From: Rhizoclosmatium globosum | Lineage: Eukaryota > Chytridiomycota > Chytridiomycetes > Chytridiales > Chytriomycetaceae | DNA: 64,000 nucleotides | NCBI GenBank assembly: GCA_002104985.1 | Contig: MCGO01000139.1 | Span: 1 to 64,000, forward strand | Reading direction: 5' to 3' | In this document: piece after piece, positions 1 through 9,322 of the stretch | Position numbering within the stretch: the first letter of the stretch is position 1 | How the letters are laid out: each line of letters begins with the position of its first letter | The notes under the pieces: generated by a model | The model's database searches: none | What the model saw: only the letters and a program-made list of their open reading frames with translations | What the model was told of the DNA's origin: nothing | Translations under genes and position numbers: made by a program

Positions 1-4
1 ATAG

Positions 5-1194
5 ATGAGGGTTTTAATGGGATACAGTGGTTTAAGTACTATCAACAAAATGGAATCAACAGCTGACGCCCTTGACCAAATGTTCACATCATTCTCGGAA
101 TCGTCTCACTCTTCTACAACTCTTTCATCGAAAGGAGACTACTCCACTGAATTACCCAGCTTGAACAAGCTACCCTCAACAGAATCCGTGTGGATCGCGA
201 CTACCAAAGAACGAAACCCGACGACTGAACACCACCAAATAAACCACAGTACACCCTACAAGCATGCAACCAACGTTCCTAATCCGTCCCTGTTCCACCA
301 GCCAACTTGAAGCAGCGACCTGTCAAATCAGGTTTCTTCGATTCGACCGCGCACAGAAACTCGACCGAAGAAACACTCGTTTTCAGCGACTTCTTCGACC
401 TCGGCTCAGATGACGACAAGGAAATCGACGAGGACAACTTGGATGACATCACCCAAACACATCCACTTCCACAAAACAACAACGATGATGACGACCAACT
501 CGCAGATATCTTTCAATCAGCTCTTAAACTTAGTTCGTTGTCTTCCCTGGAACAACCTCAACTGGTCCATTTGTCGGACTTGGCACGTTGCAAAGACTAC
601 AACCCACTTGATTCTTTTCAGACTGAGCCACTCGACCTTTCTCCCACGTGCATACCTGAAACTAAGGAACACTTGGATGATGTGCACGAGTTTTTGGAGA
701 GTATGGGATTGCTGAGAGACGTTGATGACAAAGAGACGATGTTGGGGGATTGAGTGGTGTGTTGGACGAGAATATGAGACATGGGCATTCGGAAGCCACT
801 GCATTCGCGTCTGCATTCGAACAAGATACATTAATGAGTGGTTTGATGCATGGAATGAGTCGTGCGGATAGTGGTGTGTCGGGAGAAGTATGGTTCTATG
901 GAAGCTAGTACAATATCGCCTCAAACGGATACTGAGTCTGAAATGGATGAAAATTCAGGCTTGAAGGAATATCATGCCATACCAAAATCTTCTTTGATGA
1001 AAACCACTTGCTGGATGGGTTTGGGAAGTTTGAGCAGTGGCTCGATTGAGGACATAGATGTTGAGAACTGCGAGTTAAAAGACTCAGACGACGCGTTTAC
1101 GACACTTTTGAATGAGCATCTGGTTGGTATAAAATCGGGAATTGCCAAAGAAAGCACAAATCAGTTTCACTTTCAGCACAATTTCGACACTTAG
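5..1194 (+). CDS. Ser/Asp-rich hypothetical protein, reading frame broken
   Basis: I do not recognise this protein. Reading starts at ATG 5 in frame 2 (5-310), continues in frame 1 (about 283-753), then frame 3 (about 744-900), then frame 1 again to a stop at 1194. Each segment has the same composition, rich in Ser, Asp, Glu and Thr and without hydrophobic stretches, so the pieces look like one soluble, largely disordered protein of about 390 residues. The second break lies in a run of five G at 744-748, where one extra G would restore the frame. Whether the breaks are real or sequencing errors cannot be decided here; other genes in this window show the same kind of lesion. The gene may begin upstream of the window. 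Confidence 0.45.
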
Positions 1195-1548
1195 TTATTG
1201 GTTCTCACTTGACTTTTGTAATAATTAAGTTTTCTTTGTTTCCATTTCATACTTCTGGCTGATTATTGTAGCATCTTTCGCAGAATGAAATCAACTGCCT
1301 TCATTCAAAAGAGGTGTATCAAATCTTGGAACACCCAGATTTCGGATTTTCGACAATTTGATTTACAGCCAACTGATAAAATGAAACGCTTGTCGCCGAT
1401 TATTTGTTGCCGTGGCAGTAGCTAGAGAGTTAGTTCTTCGTGAGATAGCCTCAAACGGCAAACTGAAGAAGCAAGAATAATACATATCGCAATTTATTCG
1501 ATTAGTTTCGGTGGAATGTTGACGATGCTGCGGATTGATTCACTTTGA
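1195..1548. other. Intergenic, nothing recognised
   Basis: AT-rich 3' flank shared by two convergent genes. No tRNA, repeat or credible ORF was seen. Confidence 0.5.
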
Positions 1549-2217
1549 TTATTTTTTGGCAGCTTGCTGAGCTTCCGTCATCTTCATATTCATAACGTCA
1601 ATAAGAACTAATTGAACGATTAGTTCTTTCGACGCAGCCATGCCAAACACCGCTTACCCTTGTACTGGTTCTCGCGTTGCGTAATAGTTTCCTGCAAACC
1701 ATCCAAATTCTCCCTCAAGAACGTAACCTTTGTCTTGTAAAAGTCCTTTGCGTCAGGGATAGACTATCCCCAATGTACCGTCGTTAGCCATCTTTCACCC
1801 ACTCCAATCCACAAACACACACCTGTCAATCATGTACCCAGTCCCAATATCCACAATCACTTTCGAGACGTCCGCGAGTGTTCCAGGACGTATAGCGACG
1901 AGGTCAGAGGAATCAGAACCTTCTCTGCAAAGCTTTGGGTTTCAGTCCTCATCCCTCTTTCATCCTGAGCAACGTTTTTCTTACCATTCTTCCGCCGTCA
2001 ATGTTGTTTAAGCTTTCGATTGAATCGCTAAATTTGACTTGCGCTTGTTGAGTTGGGCGTAGGATTGGGTGAGGTGTTGGATTTCCTGGTGAAGCGTATG
2101 GATTAGAGGTTGAGAGTAGGTTTGCGAAGAGTGCATTCACTTCATCCATCTGGTTTTGACAGCTTGGAGCTGTTGGAGGGGAAGGTCGGCGAGGTTGATG
2201 GGGCCGTCAGATGCCAT
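1549..2217 (-). CDS. PFDN5: Prefoldin subunit 5 (co-chaperone), several frameshifts
   Basis: Prefoldin is a hexameric coiled-coil chaperone that hands nascent actin and tubulin to the cytosolic chaperonin; subunit 5 is one of its alpha-type chains. From ATG 2217 the N-terminus reads INLADLPLQQLQAVK, followed in pieces by NQMDE, KAQVKFSDSIESL, LIPLTSS, VIVDIGTGYMI and DAKDFYK, the order found in PFDN5. The C-terminus is MNMKMTEAQQAAKK, stop 1549-1551. Introns with GT..AG ends fit after NQMDE, after GG(K/R), after GYMID and near the C-terminus. Joining the exons needs about four single-base corrections, each next to a short homopolymer (for example the T-run near 2156, an A-run on the coding strand). 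PFDN5 is normally a single conserved gene, so I read these as likely sequence errors rather than decay. Confidence 0.85.
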
Positions 2218-2652
2218 TGCAGTAAACTTCTTTTCCACCTCTTCAATGACTTCGAATATTGGAAACCAACCCCACTGTTCTCAACCGCTATCAAACAACT
2301 AAACCTTCGTTGAATATTGGGTCGAATATTAAGTCCATCCCATTTTTTTAATCAGAACCGCTGTACCGCCGACTGCCAAAAGAAATCTGCGAACGCTCTT
2401 CCCAATCGAATTTAAATAGTTCCAACCAACCCGAAACTTCAAAAGTAAGTAATACTCTGTAATTTGATTTCAACGAGTGACACGCTTCACTAAAAATTTA
2501 AGATGAGTATAACATATTTCGTCAAATAATGATCAAACTGGCTACCGAACAGCTTTTTGAAGCAATATAAGAACCTATTTCCCTATTAGCTTTACTGGTA
2601 ATTGAAGAAATAAAAATCAGATTATAGTTGTGTTGAGGCTCCAAGCGCATCA
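2218..2652. other. Intergenic between prefoldin 5 and tRNA-Leu
   Basis: Holds the 5' flank of prefoldin 5 and the upstream region of the tRNA. No coding or structured element was recognised. Confidence 0.5.
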
Positions 2653-2734
2653 GGGCGAATGGCCGAGTGGTCCAAGGCGATGCGTTTAGGCCGCATTCTA
2701 GAAATAGGCGTGGGTTCAAACCCCACTTCGCTCA
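2653..2734 (+). tRNA. tRNA-Leu (anticodon UAG)
   Basis: Class II tRNA of 82 nt. The acceptor arm GGGCGAA pairs with TTCGCTC (one G:U), with discriminator A. The D-stem is GCC/GGC. The anticodon stem ATGCG/CGCAT holds loop TTTAGGC with anticodon TAG. A long variable arm follows, then T-stem GTGGG/CCCAC with loop TTCAAAC. No intron. A/B boxes are canonical. Confidence 0.95.
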
Positions 2735-3056
2735 CGTTGTTTTATTTGTAAGTGGGAGACGGGTGGTTGAGTGGTAGTTGAGTGCTGGTTGGTATTTTCC
2801 ACACTATAGTTTTTCAAAAAATTCTGTAAACAAGCTAAACGCACAGCTTAATTATGCTAAGGGATGGCGTCGCCATCTTATCTTCAAGTGTTTAGCATGA
2901 GTGATGTCGTTATCCTCTTTACTCTAACAAACAACCAACAACCAACAATCTTGCAATTCAACAGCTTCTTTAATTAACGGTATAAGAGATAGTGATGATT
3001 TTATTCCTTGTCTCCAAACGCCGTTGAGTCAATTCAATTCCACTTCATCTCCCATC
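2735..3056. other. Intergenic, nothing recognised
   Basis: Contains a T-rich tract just after tRNA-Leu that could end Pol III transcription. Nothing else was identified. Confidence 0.4.
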
Positions 3057-3235
3057 TCATCTTGATGATCCAACCAATGACTTTGCAAAGCGACGAGAAT
3101 AGTACGCAAGTCTCGCAGCGTCTTCATTGGGATTAAGCTCGTTCAAGTCCAACAGAGAAGTTGGAACAGAAGTCTGAACTGCAAAACCCAACAAAATCAG
3201 ACTCAGCCACACAATGTCATGGAAATAACTTTCAT
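3057..3235 (-). CDS. Small single-pass membrane protein (about 59 aa)
   Basis: On the minus strand an open frame reads HDIVWLSLILLGFAVQ, a membrane segment, followed by a hydrophilic tail ending RRFAKSLVGSSR and stop 3057-3059. The best start, ATG at 3235, is one base out of frame with this segment; one extra T in the run TTT before CCATGAC would join them into a 59-residue protein (about 179 nt here, 180 after correction). Alternatively the start lies in an upstream exon. It resembles the many tiny ER or mitochondrial membrane subunits, but I cannot name the family. It lies between tRNA-Leu and a co-oriented gene ending at 3284. Confidence 0.4.
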
Positions 3236-3283
3236 ATCTGCGTTCCTTAATTTACGAACGAACACGCTTACAAAACAATGTAT

Positions 3284-4678
3284 TTATCGCTTCTTAAACT
3301 TCTTGCCCCCCTTCTTCTTTTTGCCAGCCTTACCACCACCGGCCACCAGGAACACCAGTAATCTGATCCCCAGTCCATTCCCTCCACCTTTTTTCTTGCC
3401 GAGTTTGCCAATCGCATCCATCGCGCTCTTTCCAACATGCAGCGTTCCATTCCTGAAATGACCAGCTCCTCCATCCAACGCTTTCGGCTGCCCTCTTCCA
3501 CTCCCCTTCTTTTTCTTTCCAGACGTGATCTTCAACGCAGTCTCTCGATCTCCACCTGCCATGATCTGCGTCTTCAGACTCTTGTGGTAACGCCCAATTC
3601 TTTCGCCTTTTCAAGACGCTGTTCCATCTTCTTTTCGGTATTTTTAATATGGAAAAGTCGCATGGGGAACGGCATTTTCTCGTTGGGTCCCTTTTTGGCG
3701 CCGAGTTCAATCATTTTGGATTCCATGTATTTGCGACGGTCTTTTCCAAAGAGGTTTCGGATGTGACTTGTTCGATTAGTTTTGAGGTTTCGAGGAGGGA
3801 CATTAGTTCACGGTCGTGCGCGTCGTCTTGTCTGGTTGATGCGTGGTTGGTCAGATCTCTTGTGTGTGACAGAAAGCAGACAGACACTTACTTGTCCTGT
3901 TCTTCTCTTCTTTTGTCAAACCTTCTTTCACCTTCGGTTCAGTGAGCATCTTGGTCACATCAGATGTCATGAAATGCCTCCATTCCTTTGCTCCGCCCAA
4001 CATGGAAGGATCGCGTTTTCCGGCATTTGCATTGTGCACAGCAACAACTGCGTTGGTAGAGTTGACAACCTTCCTCGCAGCTGCAGCCTTCTTTTTTGAG
4101 ATTGGGTTGGTTGAAGTTGCAGACGTGGAATGTGCTAGTTTCGAAGATTCCTCAGTATTCTTTGATACACCCTTCGACAAAGTAGCAAGTAATGAATCAA
4201 GTTCCATATCGTCTTCGTCCTCGTCTTCAGCTTCTTCTTGATCGTCGTCTGAATCTTCATCTTCTCCAAGTCCACCAGTCTTTGCAATTTCCATCAAATC
4301 CATATCATCATCAAACTCATCGTTCTGATCATCGTCCGAGTTGTCGTCAGCGTTCTGTTCATCCCACTCTTTGAACACATCTCTGACAGCTTCCTTTTGC
4401 CCTGACTTCTCTGCTTCCACCGGCCCAGCCTCTTTCTCGACCCGTTTCTTCTTCTTTTTCGTCTTGTTTCCGAACAAATCGCCGCCAAACTTTGCCGCGA
4501 GCGCGTCTCCGATCTTGTTGTTTGTCTTTACAGCGAGTGGTTTCTTGACAGTTTTCACGGGTGCAGCCCCGGCCGATGCAGCTGGTTTCTTTGCGTTTGT
4601 TCCTGGCTTTGAACCAGCCTTCTGCTGAGTCACAATCGATTTGGCGAGTGTTGGGAATTGGGAAAGGAGAGAGGCCAT
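3284..4678 (-). CDS. Acidic/basic nucleolar-like protein, possibly DUF4602 (C1orf131-like)
   Basis: Start ATG 4678. The N-terminal half has Ala/Lys-rich linkers and a basic patch (KKKKKRVEK), then long Asp/Glu tracts. A very short intron at 3857-3891 (35 nt, GTAAGT..AG) joins it to a helical, charged C-terminal region containing RRKYMESKMIELGAKK and KMPFPMRLFHIKNTEKK, a Gly/Lys-rich stretch with FRNGTLHVGKSAMDAIG, and a Lys-rich end FKKR. This layout recalls the DUF4602 group associated with small-subunit ribosome assembly, but that is from memory of the family pattern and is not certain. Two or three frame changes (near 3750-3770 and 3600) interrupt the second exon. Confidence 0.6.
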
Positions 4679-4715
4679 TTCGGTTTGATTGAAAAAAACA
4701 AAGAAAGAAACGAGA

Positions 4716-5699
4716 ATGGCTTCAGAGACTCCAGATCCAACTAACGTGGCTTTGAGCGATAAGGAACTTGAGTTGATTGAGCGGACTCACGTGCAGAAGG
4801 TACCAGGCGGGATCCTTTGGAAGCTTGCACACCTAAATACCAGCTCACCAACTAGGTCTACGAAGCGATTGCTCCACACTTTAGCGCTACTCGATACAAG
4901 GTAATTTAGTAGTATACCATATAGTATGACCCGCTAATGACCTGCTGCAGCCTTGGCCAGTTGTTGAAACCTTCCTCAAATCATTACCGCCTGGATCAAT
5001 CGGAGCAGATGTAGGCTGTGGAAACGGCAAATACCTTGGCGTAAATCCATCACTTTACACAATCGGCTCAGACATGTACGGACCTACCCCTTCTCATTTG
5101 AAGCTGCCTCCTTACCCTGTCATACACACAGGTCAGCAAACCTCATCCAAATCGCTCACGAAAAAGGCCACGAAACAATGGTCGCAGACAACCTCTCCCT
5201 CCCTTACCGAACCTCCAGCTTCGACTTTGTCGTCTCTATTGCAGTCATCCACCACTTCACATCCTTCGACCGCCGCGTCGCTGCCGTCAAAGAACTCATT
5301 CGCACGCTTAAACCCGGGGGTCGCGTTTTGATTTTCGTGTGGGCGCTGGAGCAGGAAGATGGATCGAAACGCAGGTTTGACAAACAGGACGTGTTTGTGC
5401 CATGGAATTTGGACAAGAAGTCGTTTGGATCTAAGGCGGCGGGGAAAGAGAAGGCTGGCGTTGCGAAGGGGAAAGAAGAGGTATTGGAGCATGGGTTGAA
5501 TGCGTTGAGCTTGAAGAAGGAGGAAGGGGAGGTGAAGGAGGTGGTCAAGAGTGGGAATGAGAATATCGTGTATCAGCGGTATTATCACGTGTTTGTGAAG
5601 GGTGAGTTGGATGAGGTTGTTGCTGGGGCTGGGGGTGTTGAAATTGAGACGAGTGGGTATGATCGGGATAACTGGTATGTCATTGCCAAGAAGTTGTAA
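4716..5699 (+). CDS. TRM9: tRNA wobble-uridine carboxymethyl methyltransferase Trm9
   Basis: Trm9/ALKBH8-type SAM methyltransferase that completes mcm5U/mcm5s2U at tRNA position 34 (with Trm112 in yeast). Four exons: 4716-4799, 4856-4900, 4951-5075, 5132-5699; introns of 56, 50 and 56 nt, all GT..AG. Spliced length 822 nt gives 273 aa without any frame break. Visible family blocks are [17 protein letters not shown], the SAM motif [11 protein letters not shown], the region [27 protein letters not shown] and the C-terminal NWYVIAKKL. It lacks the RRM and AlkB parts of animal ALKBH8, as in yeast. It converges on the CobT gene with 66 nt between stops. Confidence 0.93.
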
Positions 5700-5765
5700 T
5701 AAATCAAATGGTTCCATGATCCGAATGTATTTATCGGACGCATTGTTTTCAAAGTCCTTCGAAGT

Positions 5766-6984
5766 TCAATTACTCCCACTCACGCCAGCACCAGCAAACG
5801 TGTTCATATCACTAGCAATATGAGCTGCCGCCTTCAAAATTGGAAACACGAGAGCAGCACCAGTACCCTCACCCAGCCTGAACCCAATATCCAACATCGG
5901 CGTCATAACTCCTTCAGTAACGCCAAGTGCCTTCTCAATCTCTGTAATAGCGATACGCGTTCCTGATTCAGCGCTCGCGTGAGAAAGGAATGCGCAATGG
6001 CCTAACAGCTCCTTTTCAGCTGGAAAGAGATGGATTGCAAAAAGGAATGCAGCCATTGAAATAAATCCGTCGACCAATAGAGCTGGCTTCTTTGGAGAGC
6101 GCGCGACTGCAACAGCTGCACCTGCCATAGCAGCGATTTCGAGCTATTTACAATTAGTTCAACTGAAAGAAAATCATTGAAACACATACCCCACCCAAAC
6201 ATTTGAACATTTCCCTCCATTCACGGCTTTTAATAACATCCTTATGTTTCTCCAGGACTTGTTCAACTATTTTAACTTTGTGGTCATACCGCTCCCCTTC
6301 AACACCAGTTCCCTTCCCTGTAACTTGAGCAGCAGATTTCCCAGAAACAGCTGCAAGCAAAATCGCAGCAACAGCAGTATTTCCAATTCCAAGCTCCCCA
6401 ATCGCTATAGCCTGGGCACCGCTGTCAATTGCGGTATTAGCATATTCGATTCCAGCTGACAGCGCTGCATCCAACTGCGAATCCGTCATTGCAGGTCCAC
6501 GAAGAGACGAGTTTGTTCCATGTGGCGCTGTATCTTTCGCAACATGGATCCCGGTGAAGGTTTCGTCAGTGTCGACTCCAACGTCAATGACAGAGAGCTT
6601 CAGGGCATTAGCGTTGCAGATGGCGTTGATGGCGGCACCACCCGATGACAGATTTCTGCTCGTGGATTCAGCTTTTCAAGTGTGATTGATCGTGTGGGAT
6701 GTACCTGAGCATCTCGCGTGTTACAACTTTTGGGAATTGGGAGACGCCGTCGTCTGCGATGCCGTGGTCAGCAGCAAAGAGGAGAACGTGGCCGTTGTTG
6801 ATGCTGTTGGTTGGGTTAATTAAGAGTGGATCTACGAAGGTGGGCTTTACATTGGCTTGACTGTTTGCTGCAACGCCATCAGTCTGACACTCCACTGCTC
6901 AAGCCTGCCAAGCGATCCAACTGGCTTGGTCTTGTTGTCGATTTCGGCTTGGGCTTTGGCAGTCCACTCGGCGTGCGATGTCAT
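5766..6984 (-). CDS. cobT: Nicotinate-nucleotide:dimethylbenzimidazole phosphoribosyltransferase (CobT)
   Basis: CobT activates the lower-ligand base of cobalamin by transferring phosphoribose from nicotinate mononucleotide. Three exons: 6984-6705, 6655-6190, 6143-5766 (introns 49 and 46 nt). Family blocks in order: KTKPVGSLGRLEQWSVRL, VLLFAADHGIADDGVS, LSSGGAAINAI, VIDVGVD, the ELGIGNTAVAAILLAAVSG block, GLEIAAMAGAA, LLVDGFISMAA and MLDIGFRLGEGTGAAL. The last contains the Glu equivalent to the catalytic Glu317 of Salmonella CobT. Exons sum to 1124 nt, one base short of 375 codons (374 aa), matching a frame change near 6860-6895 between LMALQ and the block before TFVDP. Introns argue that it is a resident gene and not bacterial contamination. 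It shares a 59-bp divergent start region with the EF-hand gene. No other B12 gene lies in the window. Confidence 0.9.
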
Positions 6985-7043
6985 TTCAACTTCGTTTTTT
7001 GTTTCTTTGTTAACTTAATATCAGATTAGTTGAACACAAAACA
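6985..7043. promoter_or_regulatory. Divergent promoter region, cobT / EF-hand gene
   Basis: Only 59 bp separate the two start codons (6984 minus, 7044 plus), so both genes must share core promoter and 5' UTR sequence. No TATA box or named binding site is evident. Confidence 0.4.
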
Positions 7044-8089
7044 ATGGGCGATGATACACGATCTGTAGCTTCTCACCAGACTTCACGTCTCGAACACGAT
7101 AACGAAAACGATGGTTCCCATCATGATGAAGACGAGTCAACGTATTCCAGCGAAGATGACTATTTGGGAGACCTCCATCACGATTCTGAATCAGATGACG
7201 AACCAAAGCGGAAATCTAGAGTCATGGTGAACAAGAACGCAGGGTTGGTTAATTGATGACTTGTGTGGCTTAACATAACTGTTTTTCCAACAGTTTTGTT
7301 CGGATACGGCGTATTTTTCCAGATGAGCCTCAACAAATCTCTCGTCGTTCTTCAATGGTTCCTGGCTTTATAATGCCAAATGTTGACGAAGATGACGATT
7401 TCATTCCAACTCCTGTTCGAAACAAGTCCATAATATCTAGGCCAAGTACGGGAGGTCGCAGATCAAGTCGGCAAGGTTCTGTTGTTGGACGTGATGCAAA
7501 CGGAGCTCCAATAGAAGCAAGGAAAAAGTCCGTTATTCGTCCCTCTGTCCTAGCGCGCCGCCCGCAGAAGCCTTACTATGAAATAACGGTTGCACAAATG
7601 CAAGAAATCCGGGATGTATTCGATTTGTTTGATACCGATGGTATTCCCATCCTCGTTCAACATTTCCACACTAACGACTGAATCCCAAAAGGATCCGCGT
7701 CAATTGATCCGTCCGAGCTCCGAATTGTAATGCGCGCTTTAGGTTTCAACTTAACTCAAGAGGAAGTCCTCGAAATCACGAAATGGTTCGACAAAGACGA
7801 CGACGAAGATGAAGCCTTATCATTCGACGAATTCTTGTACGTTATGGCAGTCAAACTATCACAACAAGACGAAAGCGCCGAAATCAAAGCCAGTTTCGCG
7901 TTGTTTGATGTCGATAAACGTGGGAAAGTGGGGAAACGCGAACTGGCAAAAATTGCAAAGGAATTAGGGGATCCATTGACGGAAGAGGATTTGGCAATGA
8001 TGATTCATGAGAATGATTTTGATGGGGATGGGGAGTTGGGTGAAGCTGACTGGGCAAAGATATTTGCGGCAGCAAAGATGGGAAGCTGA
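7044..8089 (+). CDS. Centrin-like EF-hand calcium-binding protein
   Basis: Exons 7044-7243, 7294-7640 and 7692-8089; 945 nt, 314 aa, no frame break. The first 150 or so residues are a charged, Ser/Arg-rich extension. Then come four EF-hand positions: FDLFDTDGS.SIDPSEL, a degenerate WFDKDDDEDEALSFDEF, FALFDVDKRGKVGKREL and NDFDGDGELGEADW. The C-terminal pair, with KRELAKIAKELGDPLTEEDL, follows the centrin/caltractin pattern of basal-body proteins. The N-terminal extension is much longer than in classical centrins (about 170 aa), so it may be a centrin-related contractile or regulatory protein. The first donor reads GTTGGT, which is weak; the alternative GTTAAT 6 nt later gives an early stop. 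Confidence 0.8.
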
Positions 8090-8198
8090 ACTTGTTGTAA
8101 TAAACGACTAGAAAATGCACGCGTTATTTGAATTGTTTCTTGTCTTGAAAAAAGAAACAAAGGATTTATCTAGCATTTGTCATTCCCGGTCAACGGGT

Positions 8199-8270
8199 GG
8201 CCTTATGGTCTAGTAGTATGATTCTCGCTTTGGGTGCGAGAGGTCCGGGGTTCAATTCCCCGTGAGGCCC
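8199..8270 (+). tRNA. tRNA-Pro (anticodon UGG)
   Basis: 72 nt, no intron. Acceptor GGCCTTA pairs with TGAGGCC (one G:U), discriminator C. Anticodon stem CTCGC/GCGAG holds loop TTTGGGT with anticodon TGG. T-stem CGGGG/CCCCG with loop TTCAATT. A T-rich tract follows, as expected for Pol III termination. Confidence 0.95.
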
Positions 8271-8612
8271 TCTTTTATTTGGAAAAAGGTGGAGAGGAGG
8301 GGAGAGGAAGGTGTTGACAGTTTGTTGAGGTGCACACACAATTTTGGAAGAAGAGCGACGTGTGCATACGCAGTGGGTAATAACGCTTACTAGATAGAAA
8401 GAATACCACTGGCTGTGCTTATTTTGTGGTGGGAGTGCAGAAAACTTTGTATTGCAGATAAAACAACTTTCACCCACACTGATGGCAGTGCCCACGAGTG
8501 CATGCACATTCTTATTGTAAACCAAGATTCGCTATTCAGTGCTCTTGTTTATCTGTCAGGCAGATCTGTAGCCGTTAATTTCGTAATATGAGGTTAAAAG
8601 CGGAATAGGGGA
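8271..8612. other. Intergenic between two tRNA loci
   Basis: The open frame that crosses this stretch on the minus strand also runs through tRNA-Pro and shows no protein-like composition. Nothing else was recognised. Confidence 0.5.
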
Positions 8613-8690
8613 TGCCTTCTACCAGATTTGAACTGGTGGCCTCCTGCTAGCTGTCTTGGCAGGCGATCTGACCAACTGAGCTAAGAAGGC
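8613..8690 (-). tRNA. tRNA-like gene with an 11-nt anticodon loop
   Basis: The acceptor arm GCCTTCT/AGAAGGC is perfect with discriminator A, and T-stem ACCAG/CTGGT with loop TTCAAAT is canonical. D-stem GCTC/GATC has one mismatch. The anticodon stem CCTGC/GCAGG encloses an 11-nt loop, CAAGACAGCTA, with no U at the usual position 33, so no anticodon can be read. A 4-nt intron is not credible. It may be a tRNA pseudogene, or the loop may carry sequence errors. Total length 78 nt. Confidence 0.6.
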
Positions 8691-8876
8691 AGCTGCTGAT
8701 TGATCGGATAATATTAGGAACTTTGTTTTTACCCTCAAAATTACTACAAGTCTAACAACCGGAAAAACATATGCAAATGCATATTAAGTGATAATATTCA
8801 ATAGTTTTATGGTATTTGGGTCTCCTATGGCAGGACTGTTGACGTTTCGTTGTTTGTCCAACCCGACTTAAAAACA

Positions 8877-9313
8877 ATGGAACGCGATTCCTCCACATCC
8901 AACACTGATTCTCGTCTCACCCTTACAAACAAAACGCCGCCGGACAGTCGAAGGTCTTCGTTCACGACAGATTATTGGACAATCTCAAAGGCAATCTATT
9001 ATTCTCATAATCCTCATCAAATCTTTACAGAATCTCTTAGGGCTACGCAATTCGAACAGGCTTCAGTTGTCGGGAGTGCAAACGCGTAATAAACTAAGGT
9101 GAAGACATCACGGTACGAGATGGTCGCAAAATGAGGTTCTTCTATCACACTAGTTGCTACGCTGGAAACGCAGATCCAAGAACCCAACAATCTTCGTCAT
9201 TTTATGATAACCGATTCAAAGATGTAATACAGAAGGAGGCGCCAAAGATGAAAGGGTTTGGAAAGTGGTCTGTTTCTCAGTATGGATACAACCCCAACGC
9301 AGCTTGGAAATAA
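8877..9313 (+). CDS. Small hypothetical protein, two segments
   Basis: ATG 8877 opens a frame with a Ser/Thr-rich start followed by DYWTISKAIYYSHNPHQIF. A second segment in another frame (ending 9313) reads from GEDITVRDGRKMRFFYH to KWSVSQYGYNPNAAWK. Joining GGGA to GTGAAGAC with a GT..AG intron of only 23 nt gives a continuous protein of about 135 aa; a frameshift is equally possible. Short Tyr/Trp-rich proteins of this shape occur among axonemal microtubule-inner proteins, but I cannot assign one. Confidence 0.45.
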
Positions 9314-9322
9314 ATAACGCGT

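Noticed and set aside
5766..6984. Bacterial contamination as source of cobT
   Set aside because: Two short GT..AG introns and close fungal neighbours on both sides argue for a resident gene.
8190..8525. 111-codon minus-strand ORF
   Set aside because: It runs through the tRNA-Pro gene and has no family-like or membrane pattern.
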